This document shows positions 1 to 9,098 of a stretch of DNA of 64,000 nt, in pieces (within the stretch, counting starts at the first letter, position 1; every line of letters starts with the position of its first letter). The notes under the pieces are model-generated. The model worked only from the letters and a program-made list of their open reading frames with translations, ran no database searches and had not been told where the DNA came from. The position numbers and the translations under genes were made by a program. Source of the stretch: Geodermatophilaceae bacterium NBWT11 (GTDB taxonomy: Bacteria; Actinomycetota; Actinomycetes; Mycobacteriales; Geodermatophilaceae); NCBI GenBank assembly GCA_014218215.1, contig CP043652.1:3720001-3784000 (forward strand). Direction: 5' to 3'.

Positions 1-219
1 CGAGGGGTCGTAGAAGAACGTCAGGTAGGTGCCCGAGAGCAGCAGGATGACGAACGAGTAGAGGGCGATCTCCCCGAGCAGGAACGACCAGTGGTCCGGG
101 AAGACCTTGTTCAGCGTGCGGCGCAGCGGACCGGCGACGATCAGGCGCTCGTCGATCTCGGTCGCTGCCTTGCCGATCTTCGTGGCCGGTTGCCCCGGCG
201 AGACCGCAGTCGTAGCCAT
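1..219 (-). CDS. qcrB: Cytochrome bc1 complex cytochrome b subunit, N-terminal part (cut by window start)
   Basis: Only the first 73 codons lie in the window; the gene continues past base 1. The visible N-terminus begins [14 protein letters not shown] and runs through a basic stretch into [15 protein letters not shown], the start of the first membrane helix of actinobacterial QcrB. QcrB carries the two b hemes and the quinol sites of complex III and passes electrons to QcrA and QcrC. The ATG shares one base with the qcrA stop (TGATG), so translation is probably coupled. The identity rests on the N-terminus plus the ctaE-qcrC-qcrA-qcrB order, which is standard in Actinobacteria. Confidence 0.9.
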   Translation of the reverse strand, partial: MATTAVSPGQPATKIGKAATEIDERLIVAGPLRRTLNKVFPDHWSFLLGEIALYSFVILLLSGTYLTFFYDPS

Positions 220-1325
220 CAGATCCGCTCTCGGTTCCAGTAGGTGGGTCCCACGGCCTCAATGTAGTCGCTGCGCGCGACGAAGTACCCCTCGTCATCC
301 AGCGTAATCGGCAGTTCCGGCAGCGAGCGGGACGCCGGACCGAAGACCGGCTTGGCACCCTGGATCACGTCGAACTGCGACTGGTGGCACGGGCAGAGGA
401 TCCGGCTGGTCTCCTGCTCGTACAGCGACACCGGGCAGCCGGCGTGCGTGCAGATCTTGGAGTAGGCCACGTAGTCGCCGTAGCCGAAGTCGGCCTGACC
501 CTCGCGGGGCTCCAGGACGGCCATCTGCTCGGGACGCAGGCGGATCAGCATGGTCGCGGCGTCCGCGGCCAGGTTGCCGCCCTCGACGGCCGGGAACACC
601 GTCTCCAGCGAGCCGGGCTCCTGGTCGCCGGGGCGGATGGGGCTGCCGTCGTCGCGGACCAGGCGGATGCCCTCGGCCCACGGCGTGGTGCCCAGCGGGT
701 TCCCCTTGTTGGGGTTCTTGATGAGGCCACCGAGCGGGGCGATGAGCATGAGGCCCAGCGCGCCGCCGGCGAAGCCGAGGCTGCGGCCGATCATCTTGCG
801 ACGGGGGAAGCCGGTCTTGTCCAGCCCGCCCATCAGGGTCGCGGCGGTGGTGGTGCGGTCGAACTGCGAGCCGTCGTGCTTGTCCTGCACGGCGGTCTCG
901 TGGGGGAGCAGCTTCTTGACGAAGAGCACCAGACCCACGCCGATGAAGGCGAGGGCGCCGCCCATCGTCAGGCCCAGCAGCGGGGTGTAGAAGACGCTCC
1001 AGCCGCTGGCGTCCGACGTCCACTGCCAGTCGGGCAGGAACCAGTCGGAGCCGAAGTAGACGACGGCGAAGGCGAGGGCGAAGAGACCGGCGAGGCCGAA
1101 GGCCAGGGAGACCTGACGCTCGGCCTGCTTCTCCAGGCCCGAGCCCGGCGCCGGCGGCGGGTCGACGTGCAGGACCTCGACACCGTCGTAGCGGGCGCCC
1201 AGGCGGTTGAGGGCTTCCTTGTCCATCCCCGCCAGCTGTTCGGGGGTGTAGTCGTCGTCCGGTCCGCCGTGCAGCGGTCCGGCGTCGGACTCCGGTGCAG
1301 AACCGGCCTTGTCTCGCGCGCTCAC
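219..1325 (-). CDS. qcrA: Rieske iron-sulfur subunit of cytochrome bc1 complex
   Basis: A 368-residue protein of the actinobacterial menaquinol:cytochrome c oxidoreductase. Three hydrophobic segments lie in the N-terminal half, an actinobacterial trait, since other Rieske subunits have one. The [2Fe-2S] box near the C-terminus has CTHAGC (about 292-297) and CPCH (about 311-314). Cys292, His294, Cys311 and His314 are the expected ligands and Cys297-Cys313 the expected disulfide. It accepts electrons from menaquinol at QcrB and hands them to the diheme QcrC. The GTG start overlaps the qcrC stop by 4 bp, and the stop overlaps the qcrB ATG, so the three genes are one translational unit. Confidence 0.96.
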   Translation of the reverse strand: MSARDKAGSAPESDAGPLHGGPDDDYTPEQLAGMDKEALNRLGARYDGVEVLHVDPPPAPGSGLEKQAERQVSLAFGLAGLFALAFAVVYFGSDWFLPDWQWTSDASGWSVFYTPLLGLTMGGALAFIGVGLVLFVKKLLPHETAVQDKHDGSQFDRTTTAATLMGGLDKTGFPRRKMIGRSLGFAGGALGLMLIAPLGGLIKNPNKGNPLGTTPWAEGIRLVRDDGSPIRPGDQEPGSLETVFPAVEGGNLAADAATMLIRLRPEQMAVLEPREGQADFGYGDYVAYSKICTHAGCPVSLYEQETSRILCPCHQSQFDVIQGAKPVFGPASRSLPELPITLDDEGYFVARSDYIEAVGPTYWNRERI

Positions 1326-2206
1326 GCCTTGGTTCCCATCCAGAAGATGCCGAACAGCAGGGCGCCGATGCCGACGACCCAGATGACCAGGCCCTCGGAG
1401 ACCGGCCCGGCGCGGCCGATGCCGGCGCCACCGGGGTCGGCCTGCTCGTTCAGGGTCTGGACGTAGTTGATGATCGAACGCTTCTCCTCGGGGGTCAGCT
1501 GGTTGTCCCCGAACACCGGCATGTTCTCCGGGCCCGACAGCATCGCCGTGTAGATCTCGAGGTCGTTCGCGTCGCCCAGGCTGGGGGCGGCCTTGCCCGA
1601 GGACAACGCACCGCCCGCGCCGACGAAGTTGTGGCAGGAGGCGCAGTTGAGCCGGAAGAGCTCGCCGCCCTCGGCGACGTCGCCCTCACGGAGGTCGCCC
1701 GACGGGAGGGTCGGGCCGCCGCCGTTGGCCTGGACGTAGGCCATCAGCTGCTCGATCTCGGCGTCGTTGAACACCGGGGGCTTGCGGGCGGCGTCGGCCT
1801 CCTGGCGGACCAGCGGCATGCGGCCGGTGTGCACCTGGAAGTAGACCGAGGCCTCACCGACGCCGATGAGCGAGGGGCCGCGGTCGGAGACGCCCTGCAG
1901 GTTGCTGCCGTGGCAGCTGATGCAGCTGCGCTCGTACAGCGCCTGGCCGGCCTCGACCGCGCTGGACTCGCTCGCGGTGGTCTCGGGGGCGGCGTTGGCC
2001 GGGGCGACGGCGGAGTAGCCGACCCCGGTCAGCACGAGGGCGGCCATCAGGCCGGCGACGTTGGTGAGCCGCCGACGCTGCTTGGACCGACGACGGGCCC
2101 GGGCGGCGGAGGCGGGGGTCCCGTCGGCGGAGCGACGGAGACGGGCACGCAGACCGACGCGGCCGGACTCGGCCGGGGCGTCGGGGGTGGGGTTCGTGGA
2201 GGACAC
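1322..2206 (-). CDS. qcrC: Diheme cytochrome c subunit of bc1 complex
   Basis: A 294-residue membrane-anchored protein. An Arg/Lys-rich cytoplasmic N-terminus precedes a membrane segment (about 48-66). Two cytochrome c domains follow, with heme motifs CISCH (95-99) and CASCH (188-192), and a C-terminal membrane anchor begins near residue 270. In Actinobacteria this diheme subunit replaces soluble cytochrome c and links complex III directly to the aa3 oxidase as a supercomplex. Co-location with ctaE fits that role. The start is GTG, 7 bp after the ctaE stop. The N-terminal extension before the first helix is longer than in many homologues. Confidence 0.95.
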   Translation of the reverse strand: MSSTNPTPDAPAESGRVGLRARLRRSADGTPASAARARRRSKQRRRLTNVAGLMAALVLTGVGYSAVAPANAAPETTASESSAVEAGQALYERSCISCHGSNLQGVSDRGPSLIGVGEASVYFQVHTGRMPLVRQEADAARKPPVFNDAEIEQLMAYVQANGGGPTLPSGDLREGDVAEGGELFRLNCASCHNFVGAGGALSSGKAAPSLGDANDLEIYTAMLSGPENMPVFGDNQLTPEEKRSIINYVQTLNEQADPGGAGIGRAGPVSEGLVIWVVGIGALLFGIFWMGTKA

Positions 2207-2213
2207 CGGTTCC

Positions 2214-2828
2214 CTAGCGGATCAGGTAGATCGTGGCGAAGAGCCCGACCCACACGACGTCGACGAAGTGCCAGTAGTAGGAGACCACGATCGCCGAGGT
2301 CGCCTGGGCTGGCGTGAATCGGCCCATGGTGGACCGGATGAGCACGAACACGAAGGCGATGAGGCCGCCGATGACGTGCAGACCGTGGAAGCCGGTGGTC
2401 AGGAAGAAGACCGATCCGTAGGTCGACGAGGAGATGCTCGTCGCGTGCTCGGTCACGAGCACGCGGTACTCGTTCGCCTGGCCCAGCACGAAGACCAGGC
2501 CCATCACGAAGGTGATCGTGAACCAGCGTCGGAGGCCGTAGACGTTGCCGTTCTCCGCCGCGAAGACGCCCAGCTGGCAGGTCACCGAGGAGGCCACCAG
2601 GATGATCGTGAAGACCAGGGCGTAGGGCAGGTCCAGCTCCGTCGGCTCCGGTGGCCACGGGTCGCCTGCGCGGGCGCGGGCGGTGAAGTACATGGCGAAC
2701 AGGCCGGCGAAGAACATCAGCTCACTGGCGAGCCAGATGATCGTGCCGACGCTGACCATGTTCGGTCGAGTCAGGGAGTGCACCCGCGAGGTGTCGAAGG
2801 TGCTGCTCGCCACGGGGGCCGTTGTCAC
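2214..2828 (-). CDS. ctaE: Cytochrome c oxidase subunit III
   Basis: A 204-residue protein with five hydrophobic segments and the subunit III pattern ([13 protein letters not shown] near the first helix; FHGLHVIGG near the fourth). It is a structural subunit of the aa3 terminal oxidase. The GTG at 2828 ([10 protein letters not shown]) is preferred over an upstream ATG at 2852, because the extra eight residues (MHRCHDEP) are not family-like. It is the first gene of the ctaE-qcrC-qcrA-qcrB operon, which encodes parts of both complexes of the III-IV supercomplex. The about 130-bp gap to the divergent gene at 2957 should hold promoters for both directions. Confidence 0.93.
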   Translation of the reverse strand: MTTAPVASSTFDTSRVHSLTRPNMVSVGTIIWLASELMFFAGLFAMYFTARARAGDPWPPEPTELDLPYALVFTIILVASSVTCQLGVFAAENGNVYGLRRWFTITFVMGLVFVLGQANEYRVLVTEHATSISSSTYGSVFFLTTGFHGLHVIGGLIAFVFVLIRSTMGRFTPAQATSAIVVSYYWHFVDVVWVGLFATIYLIR

Positions 2829-2956
2829 CGGCTCATCATGGCACCGGTGCACGGGGGAGACGACTGCGGGTCGCCGGTGTGGCGAAGCCGTGATCGACCT
2901 GTGTTCTGCCTCCGAGTCTGGCCGGGTGTCCGAGGTCGGGCACTAGGGTCGCCTGC

Positions 2957-3376
2957 GTGAGCGCAGCCGCTGCACCGGCCACCGTCCTGGTCTTCAGCCA
3001 CCGGCCCGAGGTCAGGGACGCCGTCCGGACCGCCCTGGGCACCTTCCCCGCCGCAGACGTGGGGCCGGTCTCCTACCTGGAGTGCGCCACGGGGGCCGAG
3101 GTCGTGGCCGCCGTCGACGCCGGGAGCGTCGACCTGTGCGTGCTCGACGGGGAGGCCCAGCCGACCGGTGGCATGGGCATCGCCCGACAGCTGACGCACG
3201 AGATCACCGACTGTCCGCCGCTGGTGGTGCTCATCGCCCGGCAGGCCGACCGCTGGTTGGCCCACTGGTCCACCGCCGACGCCACCCTGGCCCACCCGGT
3301 CGACCCGCTGGTCGCCCCGGACGTGGTCGCCGGTCTGCTCCGGGACCGGGCCGCACGGCCCGCCGTGCACGGCTGA
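2957..3376 (+). CDS. Receiver-like regulatory domain protein, degenerate
   Basis: A 139-residue single-domain protein resembling a response-regulator receiver: a hydrophobic first strand (TVLVFSHR), a strand ending LCVLDGE with a possible phosphoacceptor Asp64, and alternating helices and strands. There is no output domain. The conserved Thr/Ser after the fourth strand reads Ala (LIAR), and the Lys of the fifth strand reads His-Pro (AHPVDP), so phosphorylation switching is doubtful. GTG start. The stop lies 2 bp before the trpD GTG, so the two are probably co-transcribed and coupled. No partner histidine kinase is nearby. I do not know its function. Confidence 0.75.
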   Translation: MSAAAAPATVLVFSHRPEVRDAVRTALGTFPAADVGPVSYLECATGAEVVAAVDAGSVDLCVLDGEAQPTGGMGIARQLTHEITDCPPLVVLIARQADRWLAHWSTADATLAHPVDPLVAPDVVAGLLRDRAARPAVHG

Positions 3377-3378
3377 CC

Positions 3379-4440
3379 GTGTCGATGACCCCCACCCCGA
3401 CCTGGTCGGGGCTGCTGACGCGCCTGATCGCCCGCCAGGACCTGACCACGCAGGACACCGCCTGGGCGATGGGCGAGATCATGGGCGGTGAGGCGACGCC
3501 GGCCCAGATCGCCGGTTTCGTCGTCGCCCTGCGCGCCAAGGGCGAGGCACCCGAGGAGGTGCGGGGACTGGCCGACACCATGCGCGACCGCGCCACCCCC
3601 GTGGACCTGCCGCTGGCCTGCGTGGACGTCGTGGGCACCGGTGGCGACGGCGCGCACACGGTGAACATCTCCACGATGGCCTCCATCGTCGTGGCCGCGA
3701 CCGGGGTGCCGGTGGCCAAGCACGGCAACCGGGCAGCGTCGTCCTCGTCCGGTTCGGCCGACGTGCTCGAGGCCCTCGGCGTGGTCATCGACCTGCCGGC
3801 GGCCGGGGTGGTCCGGTGTGTGCGGGAGGCCGGGATCGGCTTCTTCTTCGCCCCGGTCTTCCACCCCGGCTTCCGGCACACCGGGGCGCCCCGCCGGGAG
3901 ATGGGCATCGGCACCGTCTTCAACTTCCTGGGACCGCTGACCAACCCGGCGCGTCCGGTGGCCGCGGCCATCGGGTGCGCCGATGCCCGGATGGCCCCCG
4001 TGCTGGCCGCCGTGGTCGCCGGACGCGGCAGCCGCGCGCTGGTGTTCCGCGGCGACGACGGGCTCGACGAGCTGACCACCGCCACCACGTCGGCGGTGTG
4101 GGTCGTCCGGGACGGCGAGGTCGTGCCCGACCGGGTCGACCCGGCAGCGCTGGGTCTGAGCACCCCCGCGGCGGACGCGCTGCGCGGCGGGGACCCGGCG
4201 TTCAACGCCGACGTCGTCCGCCGGCTGGTCGCCGGGGAGAGCGGGCCGGTGCGCGACGCGGTGCTGCTGAACGCCGCCGCCGCGTTGACCGCCTTCGACG
4301 AGCACGGCGGGCGGTTGCACGACCAGCTCGCCGCCGGCCTGGCCCGCGCGGGTCAGGCCGTGGACGACGGGCGGGCCGCCGAGGTGCTCGACCGCTGGGC
4401 CCGGGTCAGCCAGCAGGTCCGGACCGACAGCCCCCGCTGA
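3379..4440 (+). CDS. trpD: Anthranilate phosphoribosyltransferase
   Basis: A 353-residue protein, normal length for TrpD, which transfers phosphoribose from PRPP to anthranilate in tryptophan synthesis. Visible motifs are [13 protein letters not shown] (PRPP loop, about residues 90-102), [21 protein letters not shown] (anthranilate/PRPP region, described here by its first residues KHGNR) and [10 protein letters not shown]. The GTG at 3379 starts 2 bp after the previous gene; an ATG two codons later (3385) is an alternative. The other trp genes are not in the window. In M. tuberculosis trpD likewise stands apart from trpE-trpC-trpB-trpA, next to ctaE. Confidence 0.96.
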   Translation: MSMTPTPTWSGLLTRLIARQDLTTQDTAWAMGEIMGGEATPAQIAGFVVALRAKGEAPEEVRGLADTMRDRATPVDLPLACVDVVGTGGDGAHTVNISTMASIVVAATGVPVAKHGNRAASSSSGSADVLEALGVVIDLPAAGVVRCVREAGIGFFFAPVFHPGFRHTGAPRREMGIGTVFNFLGPLTNPARPVAAAIGCADARMAPVLAAVVAGRGSRALVFRGDDGLDELTTATTSAVWVVRDGEVVPDRVDPAALGLSTPAADALRGGDPAFNADVVRRLVAGESGPVRDAVLLNAAAALTAFDEHGGRLHDQLAAGLARAGQAVDDGRAAEVLDRWARVSQQVRTDSPR

Positions 4441-4458
4441 CGGTCGGGCCCGGGAGGG

Positions 4459-4743
4459 TCAGGAGCCCTCGAGGCCCAGGGAGAAGGCCGACTCCAGGTC
4501 GTGCTTGGAGTAGGCCCGGAAGGCGATGTGGGTGGCGGTGTCGATGACGCCGGGCACCTTGTTGATCCGCCCGGCCACGACCTCGGCGACCTCCTCGAAC
4601 TCCCGGACGCGGACCAGGGCGACCAGGTCGACGTCCCCGGCCACGGAGTAGACCTCGCTGACGCCCTCGAGGTCGGCGATCGCTGCGGCGACCTCGCCGA
4701 TGGAGTCGGTGGCTGCGTCGATCATGACGATGGCGGTGATCAC
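4459..4743 (-). CDS. Stand-alone Lrp/AsnC ligand-binding (RAM) domain protein
   Basis: A 94-residue protein made up only of the effector-binding domain of Lrp/AsnC regulators, with no helix-turn-helix. The beta-alpha-beta-beta-alpha-beta pattern includes GVSEVYSVAGDVDLVALV. Such stand-alone domains form oligomers that bind amino acids and may act alone or with full-length Lrp proteins. The GTG start overlaps the stop of the upstream nuclease gene by 4 bp, so the two form an operon, though no functional link is obvious. It converges with trpD (19-bp gap). An amino-acid-sensing role is inferred from the family only. Confidence 0.88.
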   Translation of the reverse strand: MITAIVMIDAATDSIGEVAAAIADLEGVSEVYSVAGDVDLVALVRVREFEEVAEVVAGRINKVPGVIDTATHIAFRAYSKHDLESAFSLGLEGS

Positions 4744-6575
4744 ACCCGGGAGGCTAGCGCCGCCCGACGGCGCGGACCGGGCTCACCGGCCCGGACCCGT
4801 TCGGGCCGGGCCCGGGTGCCCAGGCTGCGGCCGTCGGCGAACGGGTCGCGGGCCCCGCGGCCGGCGTCGACCCGCTCCAGGAACGAGCTGAAGGCGCCGG
4901 TACCGGGCAACGGGCTGGCCAGCGTGCCGGTGACCTCGACCAGGCGGGTCCCGGGCTTCTCCAGCCACCGCAGCACCAGCTCGGTCTCGTCGACGGTGGC
5001 GGCGAGCTCGCCGTCCGGGCCGACCGGCGTCTCGGCGGTGACCTTGAGCGAGGCCAGGTGGTCGCGGACCGAGGTGCCGCGCTCGGCGACGCCGGCGGCC
5101 ACGAGCCGACCGCGGCGGACCACCGCCAGCGCCCAGCCGCCCGCGCCGTCGGGGCGGGCCAGGGACAACTCGGTGACCCCGGCCAGCAGCTCCAGTCGTT
5201 GACGGCGGCGCACCGCCCGGACCAACACGGCCACCCGGTCGCGCAGCACCGCGGCGTCCTCGAAGCGGCCCTCGCCGGCCAGCCGCTCGACCCGCTCCAG
5301 CAGCGGCGAGCACAACCGGACCGGGTCCGAGGCCACGGCGGCGGCGAAGACCTCGGCCACCGAGGCGTACTCCTCCCGCGACTGGGCGCCGGTGCAGGGG
5401 GCGCCGCAGCGGCCCATGTCGGCCAGTGCGCAGGCGGTGCCCTGCGGGCGTACGGCCAGCCTGCCGCTGCACTGCCGGATGGGCAGCGCCTCGTGGACGG
5501 CGGCGACGGCGGCATCGGCGGCCCGCCGGTCGGGGAAGGGGCCCAGGAACACCCCGGCGCCGGGCCGGACCCGGCGGACCACCGACAGCCGCGGGAACGG
5601 CTCGTCGGTCAACCGCACCCACAGCGCCCGTTCGGGGAACCGGGACCTCTTGTTGTAGCGGGGCTTGTGCTCGGCGATCAGCCGGAGCTCGCGGACCGAG
5701 GCCTCCAGGTCGTGCGCGCAGGGCAGGGCCTCCACCCGCTGGGCCAGCCCGACCATCTCGGTCATCCGGGTGCGTTGCTCCCCGGCGGAGAAGTAGCTGC
5801 GCACCCGGGAGCGCAGGTCGGTCGACGTCCCCACGTAGAGCGGCTCGTCGCGGGGACCGCGGAAGACGTAGACCCCGGGGCCGTGCGGCACGTGCGCGCC
5901 CAGGTGGCGCTTCTTGCGGCGCTGCGGGTCGACCTGCCGGGTGAGCCCGGTGAGCTCCTCCAGCGAGGTCACCCCCAGGGGGCCCAGCCGCTCGAAGAGC
6001 CCGTGCAGAACGTCCACGGTGGCCTGGGCGTCGTCCAGCGCGCGGTGCGTGGGCGTGGTGCGGGCGGAGAAGAACGGCGCCAGGGTGCCCAGCTTGCAGT
6101 TGGGCACCTCGTCGCGGGTGAGCAGCCGCCGCGCCAGCACCGCGGTGTCCACCGAGGCGAACGCCGGCCAGGCCAGCCCCGACGCCGCGCACGCCGCCCG
6201 GAGGAAGCCCAGGTCGAAGGGGGCGTTGTGGGCCACGAGCACGGTGCCCCGGGCGAACTCCAGGAAGTGCGGCAGCACGCTGTCGATCCGGGGGGCGGCG
6301 GCCACCATCATCGAGGTGATGCCGGTGAGCACGCTGATGTAGGGCGGGATGTCGCGGCCGGGGTCGACCAGGGTCTGGAACTCCCCGACGACCTCCCCGG
6401 CCCGGACCTTGACCGCGCCGATCTCGGTGATCGCGTCGGTGTGCGCGGAACCGCCGGTGGTCTCCAGGTCGACGACCACGAAGGTCACCTCGACGAGCGG
6501 GGTGCCCAGGTCGTCGATCGACACCTGCTCGAAGCGACGCGGGAGCACGGGCTGGGGGAGGAGTGGACCGGGCAC
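4740..6575 (-). CDS. DEDDh exonuclease fused to UvrC-like GIY-YIG nuclease (Cho-like)
   Basis: A 611-residue two-module DNA-repair-type nuclease. The N-terminal module (about 30-200) is a DnaQ-like DEDDh 3'-5' exonuclease with DLETTG (Asp36, Glu38), HNAPFD (Asp121) and HRALDDA (His177, Asp182). The second module (from about 230) is a UvrC N-terminal-like GIY-YIG domain, GPGVYVF...LYVGTSTDLRSRVRSYF. A UvrC-like region with GRCGAPC follows. Actinobacterial Rv2191-type proteins share this architecture and the place beside trpD. A role in nucleotide-excision or crosslink repair is inferred. The GTG at 6575 is a choice; a GTG at 6549 is also possible. It is the first gene of an operon with the RAM-domain protein. 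Confidence 0.9.
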   Translation of the reverse strand: MPGPLLPQPVLPRRFEQVSIDDLGTPLVEVTFVVVDLETTGGSAHTDAITEIGAVKVRAGEVVGEFQTLVDPGRDIPPYISVLTGITSMMVAAAPRIDSVLPHFLEFARGTVLVAHNAPFDLGFLRAACAASGLAWPAFASVDTAVLARRLLTRDEVPNCKLGTLAPFFSARTTPTHRALDDAQATVDVLHGLFERLGPLGVTSLEELTGLTRQVDPQRRKKRHLGAHVPHGPGVYVFRGPRDEPLYVGTSTDLRSRVRSYFSAGEQRTRMTEMVGLAQRVEALPCAHDLEASVRELRLIAEHKPRYNKRSRFPERALWVRLTDEPFPRLSVVRRVRPGAGVFLGPFPDRRAADAAVAAVHEALPIRQCSGRLAVRPQGTACALADMGRCGAPCTGAQSREEYASVAEVFAAAVASDPVRLCSPLLERVERLAGEGRFEDAAVLRDRVAVLVRAVRRRQRLELLAGVTELSLARPDGAGGWALAVVRRGRLVAAGVAERGTSVRDHLASLKVTAETPVGPDGELAATVDETELVLRWLEKPGTRLVEVTGTLASPLPGTGAFSSFLERVDAGRGARDPFADGRSLGTRARPERVRAGEPGPRRRAALASRV

Positions 6576-6755
6576 GTCGCGGACGCTAGGTCGGGGGTCC
6601 GACAGTCCTGGCCCCGACGCGCCGTCGGGTCGAACACACGTGCGGGTGAGGTGCACCCTCCCCGCGTGCGTGGCGGGCATCACCCCGGCACCGTCTGCTC
6701 GTTGTGCCCGGAGGTCGACGACGCCGTCGCCGCGGGTGAGCAGGAGGTGGACGGG
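6576..6755. promoter_or_regulatory. Divergent intergenic region between nuclease and NlpC/P60-VanY genes
   Basis: This 180-bp gap separates two divergent genes and must contain both promoters. I see no convincing -10/-35 pair and none of the ydaO riboswitch signatures present upstream of the other NlpC/P60 gene. The sequence GGAGG at about 6743-6747 sits 8 nt before the GTG at 6756 and decides that start. Confidence 0.4.
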
Positions 6756-8474
6756 GTGCGAGGTCGTCGGGTGTCCTCGGTGCTGGTCGTCGGGACGGTG
6801 CTCGCCGGGCTCGGCCTGGGCGCCCCCACCGCCACGGCGGCCCCCAGCTCGCAGCCCGGTGGCACCACCGGTGTCCTGGACAGTGCCGAGCTCACCGACC
6901 TGCAGACCCGGGCCGCCGAGGTGCAGGGCGACCTGCAGGAACGCCAGGCCGCCGTGGCCGCCGCGCAGACCGAGCTCGCCCGGGCCCAGCAGACCGCGGA
7001 CGCCGCCGCGACCCGGGTGGCCGCTGCCGAGACGGCCCTGGCGACCGAGCAGGTCGCCGTCGGCCGCTACGCCGCGGCCGTCTACCGGGACGGCGGTGCC
7101 CCGACGGCGCTCTCCCTGTTGCTGTCGGGCAGCGACCCCGGCGACGTCGTGGCGGCCATGGGCTACCTGGACCTCGTCGACGACGCCGCCGACGACGTGC
7201 TCACCGCGGCTGCGGCCCAGCGGCAGGCGGCGCTGGCCGAGCAGGCAGCCGCCGACCAGGCCCTGGCCGGCAGTGCGGCGCAGGCCGACCAGGTCGCGGC
7301 CCAGGTGGGCGAGCTGGAGGCCGCGGCGTCGGCGGTGACCGCGGACCTGGACCGGGCGCTGGGCGCGGTGGACCGCCAGCTGGCGCAGCTGCAGGCCGGA
7401 CAGGTCGAGGTCAACGCCCGGACGGCGGCCAACTGGCAGGCCTACGTCGACTCGCTCACCGCGGCGGGGGTCGCCCTGCCGGCGGCGGCCGCGCTGCGGG
7501 ACCCGGCGGTCGGCCTGCCGGCGGGGCTCGTGCCGGTGGGCGGTTCGACCGGGGCGGCCCAGCCCGGGGCCGCGCAGCTGCCCCGCCAGCCCAGCTCGCT
7601 GCTGGTGCTGCCGGCCGAGACGGTCGCTGCGGTCAGCACCGCGATGGGCGCTCTCGGCCTGCCCTACGCGCCGGGCACGGCGGGCCCGGCGTCCTACGAC
7701 TGCGGGTCTCTCGTCCAGGCCTCCTACGCCGCCGGCGGGATCGCGCTGCCGGCGACGCAGGGCGAGTTGTTCGCCACGACCACGCCGGTGGCCACGGCCG
7801 ACGTGCTGCCCGGCGACCTGGTCTTCCTGGGGACGGCGGAGTCCGGTCTGGGCCACGTGGGGATCGCCCTGGACCCGCAGACCATGCTCGCCGCCGACGG
7901 ACGGGCCGGTGCCGTGGTGGTCCGCTCGGTGCCCGTCGACCAGCTGCTCGGGATCGGCCGACCCAGCCTGCCGCCCCGGGCGGCGGTCGCCGTGCCGGGC
8001 ACCACTGCCGGTGCGCTGCCGGTGGAGTGCGGCAACTCCCTCTACCCGGCCAGCTACGACGGCAGCCGGTCGTGGGGCGGCTACCCCAACGGGCTGATCC
8101 CGCTCTCGGCGCTGTGTCCCCTGGGCGTGGCCGGCCACGCGCTGCGGTGTGACGCCGCGGCGGCCTGGCGGGCCCTGTCGGCGGCCTTCGCCGGCCGGTT
8201 CGGCAGCCCGCTGTGCATCACCGACTCCTACCGCGGCTACGCCGCGCAGGTGACGCTCTACGGGCAGAAGCCGGCGCTGGCGGCGGTGCCCGGCACGAGC
8301 AACCACGGGTGGGGCCTGGCGGTCGACCTGTGCGGCGGCGTCGAGTCCTACGGGACGGCGCAGTACGCCTGGATGGTGGGCAACGCCGGGCGCTTCGGCT
8401 TCGTGCACCCGACCTGGGCCGACCAGGGCAACGGCCGCGAGGAGCCCTGGCACTGGGAGTTCGCCGGGACCTGA
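6756..8474 (+). CDS. Secreted coiled-coil NlpC/P60 - VanY (D,D-carboxypeptidase) fusion
   Basis: A 572-residue exported cell-wall enzyme. It has a signal peptide (about 1-29, ending TATAA), a long Ala/Gln-rich coiled coil (about 40-225), an NlpC/P60 domain (about 285-405; YDCGSL with Cys316, GHVGI with His367) and a C-terminal VanY/M15 domain (about 420-570; SNHGWGLAVD with His517 and Asp524, WHWEF with His566). It should cut peptide stems of peptidoglycan at two bonds. Where NlpC/P60 enzymes place the third polar residue (His in the paralogue at 9276) this one reads MLAAD, so the first domain may be weak or inactive. GTG start, chosen by the GGAGG ribosome site and signal peptide. Confidence 0.88.
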   Translation: MRGRRVSSVLVVGTVLAGLGLGAPTATAAPSSQPGGTTGVLDSAELTDLQTRAAEVQGDLQERQAAVAAAQTELARAQQTADAAATRVAAAETALATEQVAVGRYAAAVYRDGGAPTALSLLLSGSDPGDVVAAMGYLDLVDDAADDVLTAAAAQRQAALAEQAAADQALAGSAAQADQVAAQVGELEAAASAVTADLDRALGAVDRQLAQLQAGQVEVNARTAANWQAYVDSLTAAGVALPAAAALRDPAVGLPAGLVPVGGSTGAAQPGAAQLPRQPSSLLVLPAETVAAVSTAMGALGLPYAPGTAGPASYDCGSLVQASYAAGGIALPATQGELFATTTPVATADVLPGDLVFLGTAESGLGHVGIALDPQTMLAADGRAGAVVVRSVPVDQLLGIGRPSLPPRAAVAVPGTTAGALPVECGNSLYPASYDGSRSWGGYPNGLIPLSALCPLGVAGHALRCDAAAAWRALSAAFAGRFGSPLCITDSYRGYAAQVTLYGQKPALAAVPGTSNHGWGLAVDLCGGVESYGTAQYAWMVGNAGRFGFVHPTWADQGNGREEPWHWEFAGT

Positions 8475-8574
8475 GCGGGCGGGTGTGCACCTGCGCACCC
8501 GGAAATGTCGGTGGGGACACCTAGCGTCCGCGGCGACGGACCGACCGGTCCCGCGACCGCCGCCAGGAGGCACC

Positions 8575-8919
8575 GTGCTCATCGACTGCGACACCTGCAC
8601 CGTCCGAGGCCAGGGGTGCGACGACTGCGTCGTCACCGTGCTGCTCGGGGCCCCGCCGGGGTGGCGGGGGAGCGACCCGACCGTGGTGCCGATGACCCGG
8701 CGGCCGGCGGTGGGCCACCCCCGGGAGGACGTGGTGGCCGACCTGGGCAGCGCCTGGGTGTCCGGGCCGACCGACACGCCCGGCGGGTCCGGTTCTCCCG
8801 CCCTCGGGGTGGTCGTGGAGCTCGACGACGTGGAGCGTCGCGCGGTCCGGGCGTTGGCAGAGGTTGGACTGGTCCCGCCACTGCGGCACCAACCCCCGAC
8901 GAGGCGCGAGGTCGGCTGA
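8575..8919 (+). CDS. Small protein with N-terminal CX2CX6CX2C motif, unknown function
   Basis: A 114-residue protein starting VLIDCDTC, with four cysteines spaced CX2CX6CX2C (Cys5, 8, 15, 18), a candidate zinc site. A low-complexity middle follows, then a helix-like C-terminus (DDVERRAVRALAEVGLVPPL). The GTG at 8575 follows a strong AGGAGG 4 nt upstream and gives the family-like N-terminus. I recall similar small proteins beside NlpC/P60 genes in other Actinobacteria, so the link with wall hydrolases may be conserved, but no function is known to me. It probably does not extend into the riboswitch region downstream. Confidence 0.8.
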   Translation: MLIDCDTCTVRGQGCDDCVVTVLLGAPPGWRGSDPTVVPMTRRPAVGHPREDVVADLGSAWVSGPTDTPGGSGSPALGVVVELDDVERRAVRALAEVGLVPPLRHQPPTRREVG

Positions 8920-9098
8920 GTGGGGGCGCGCCGCGCTCCCGTCGCGCCGGGCAGAACGTGCCGAAGGAGAGCGGTCCGAACTGGCACCTCCTGTGCGTTC
9001 GGGATCCGGATCGACCTCTCCACGGAGGCCCCCGGCGTCGATACGGTGGGGTCGTCCGGTCGGCTGGACGTCGCCCCACCGGGTGACACCGACCGGTC

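Noticed and set aside
5058-6755. Plus-strand open frame running for over 500 codons upstream of the NlpC/P60-VanY start
   Set aside because: It lies opposite the DEDDh/GIY-YIG nuclease, has low-complexity Arg/Gly/His content, and a signal peptide with ribosome site marks the true start at 6756.
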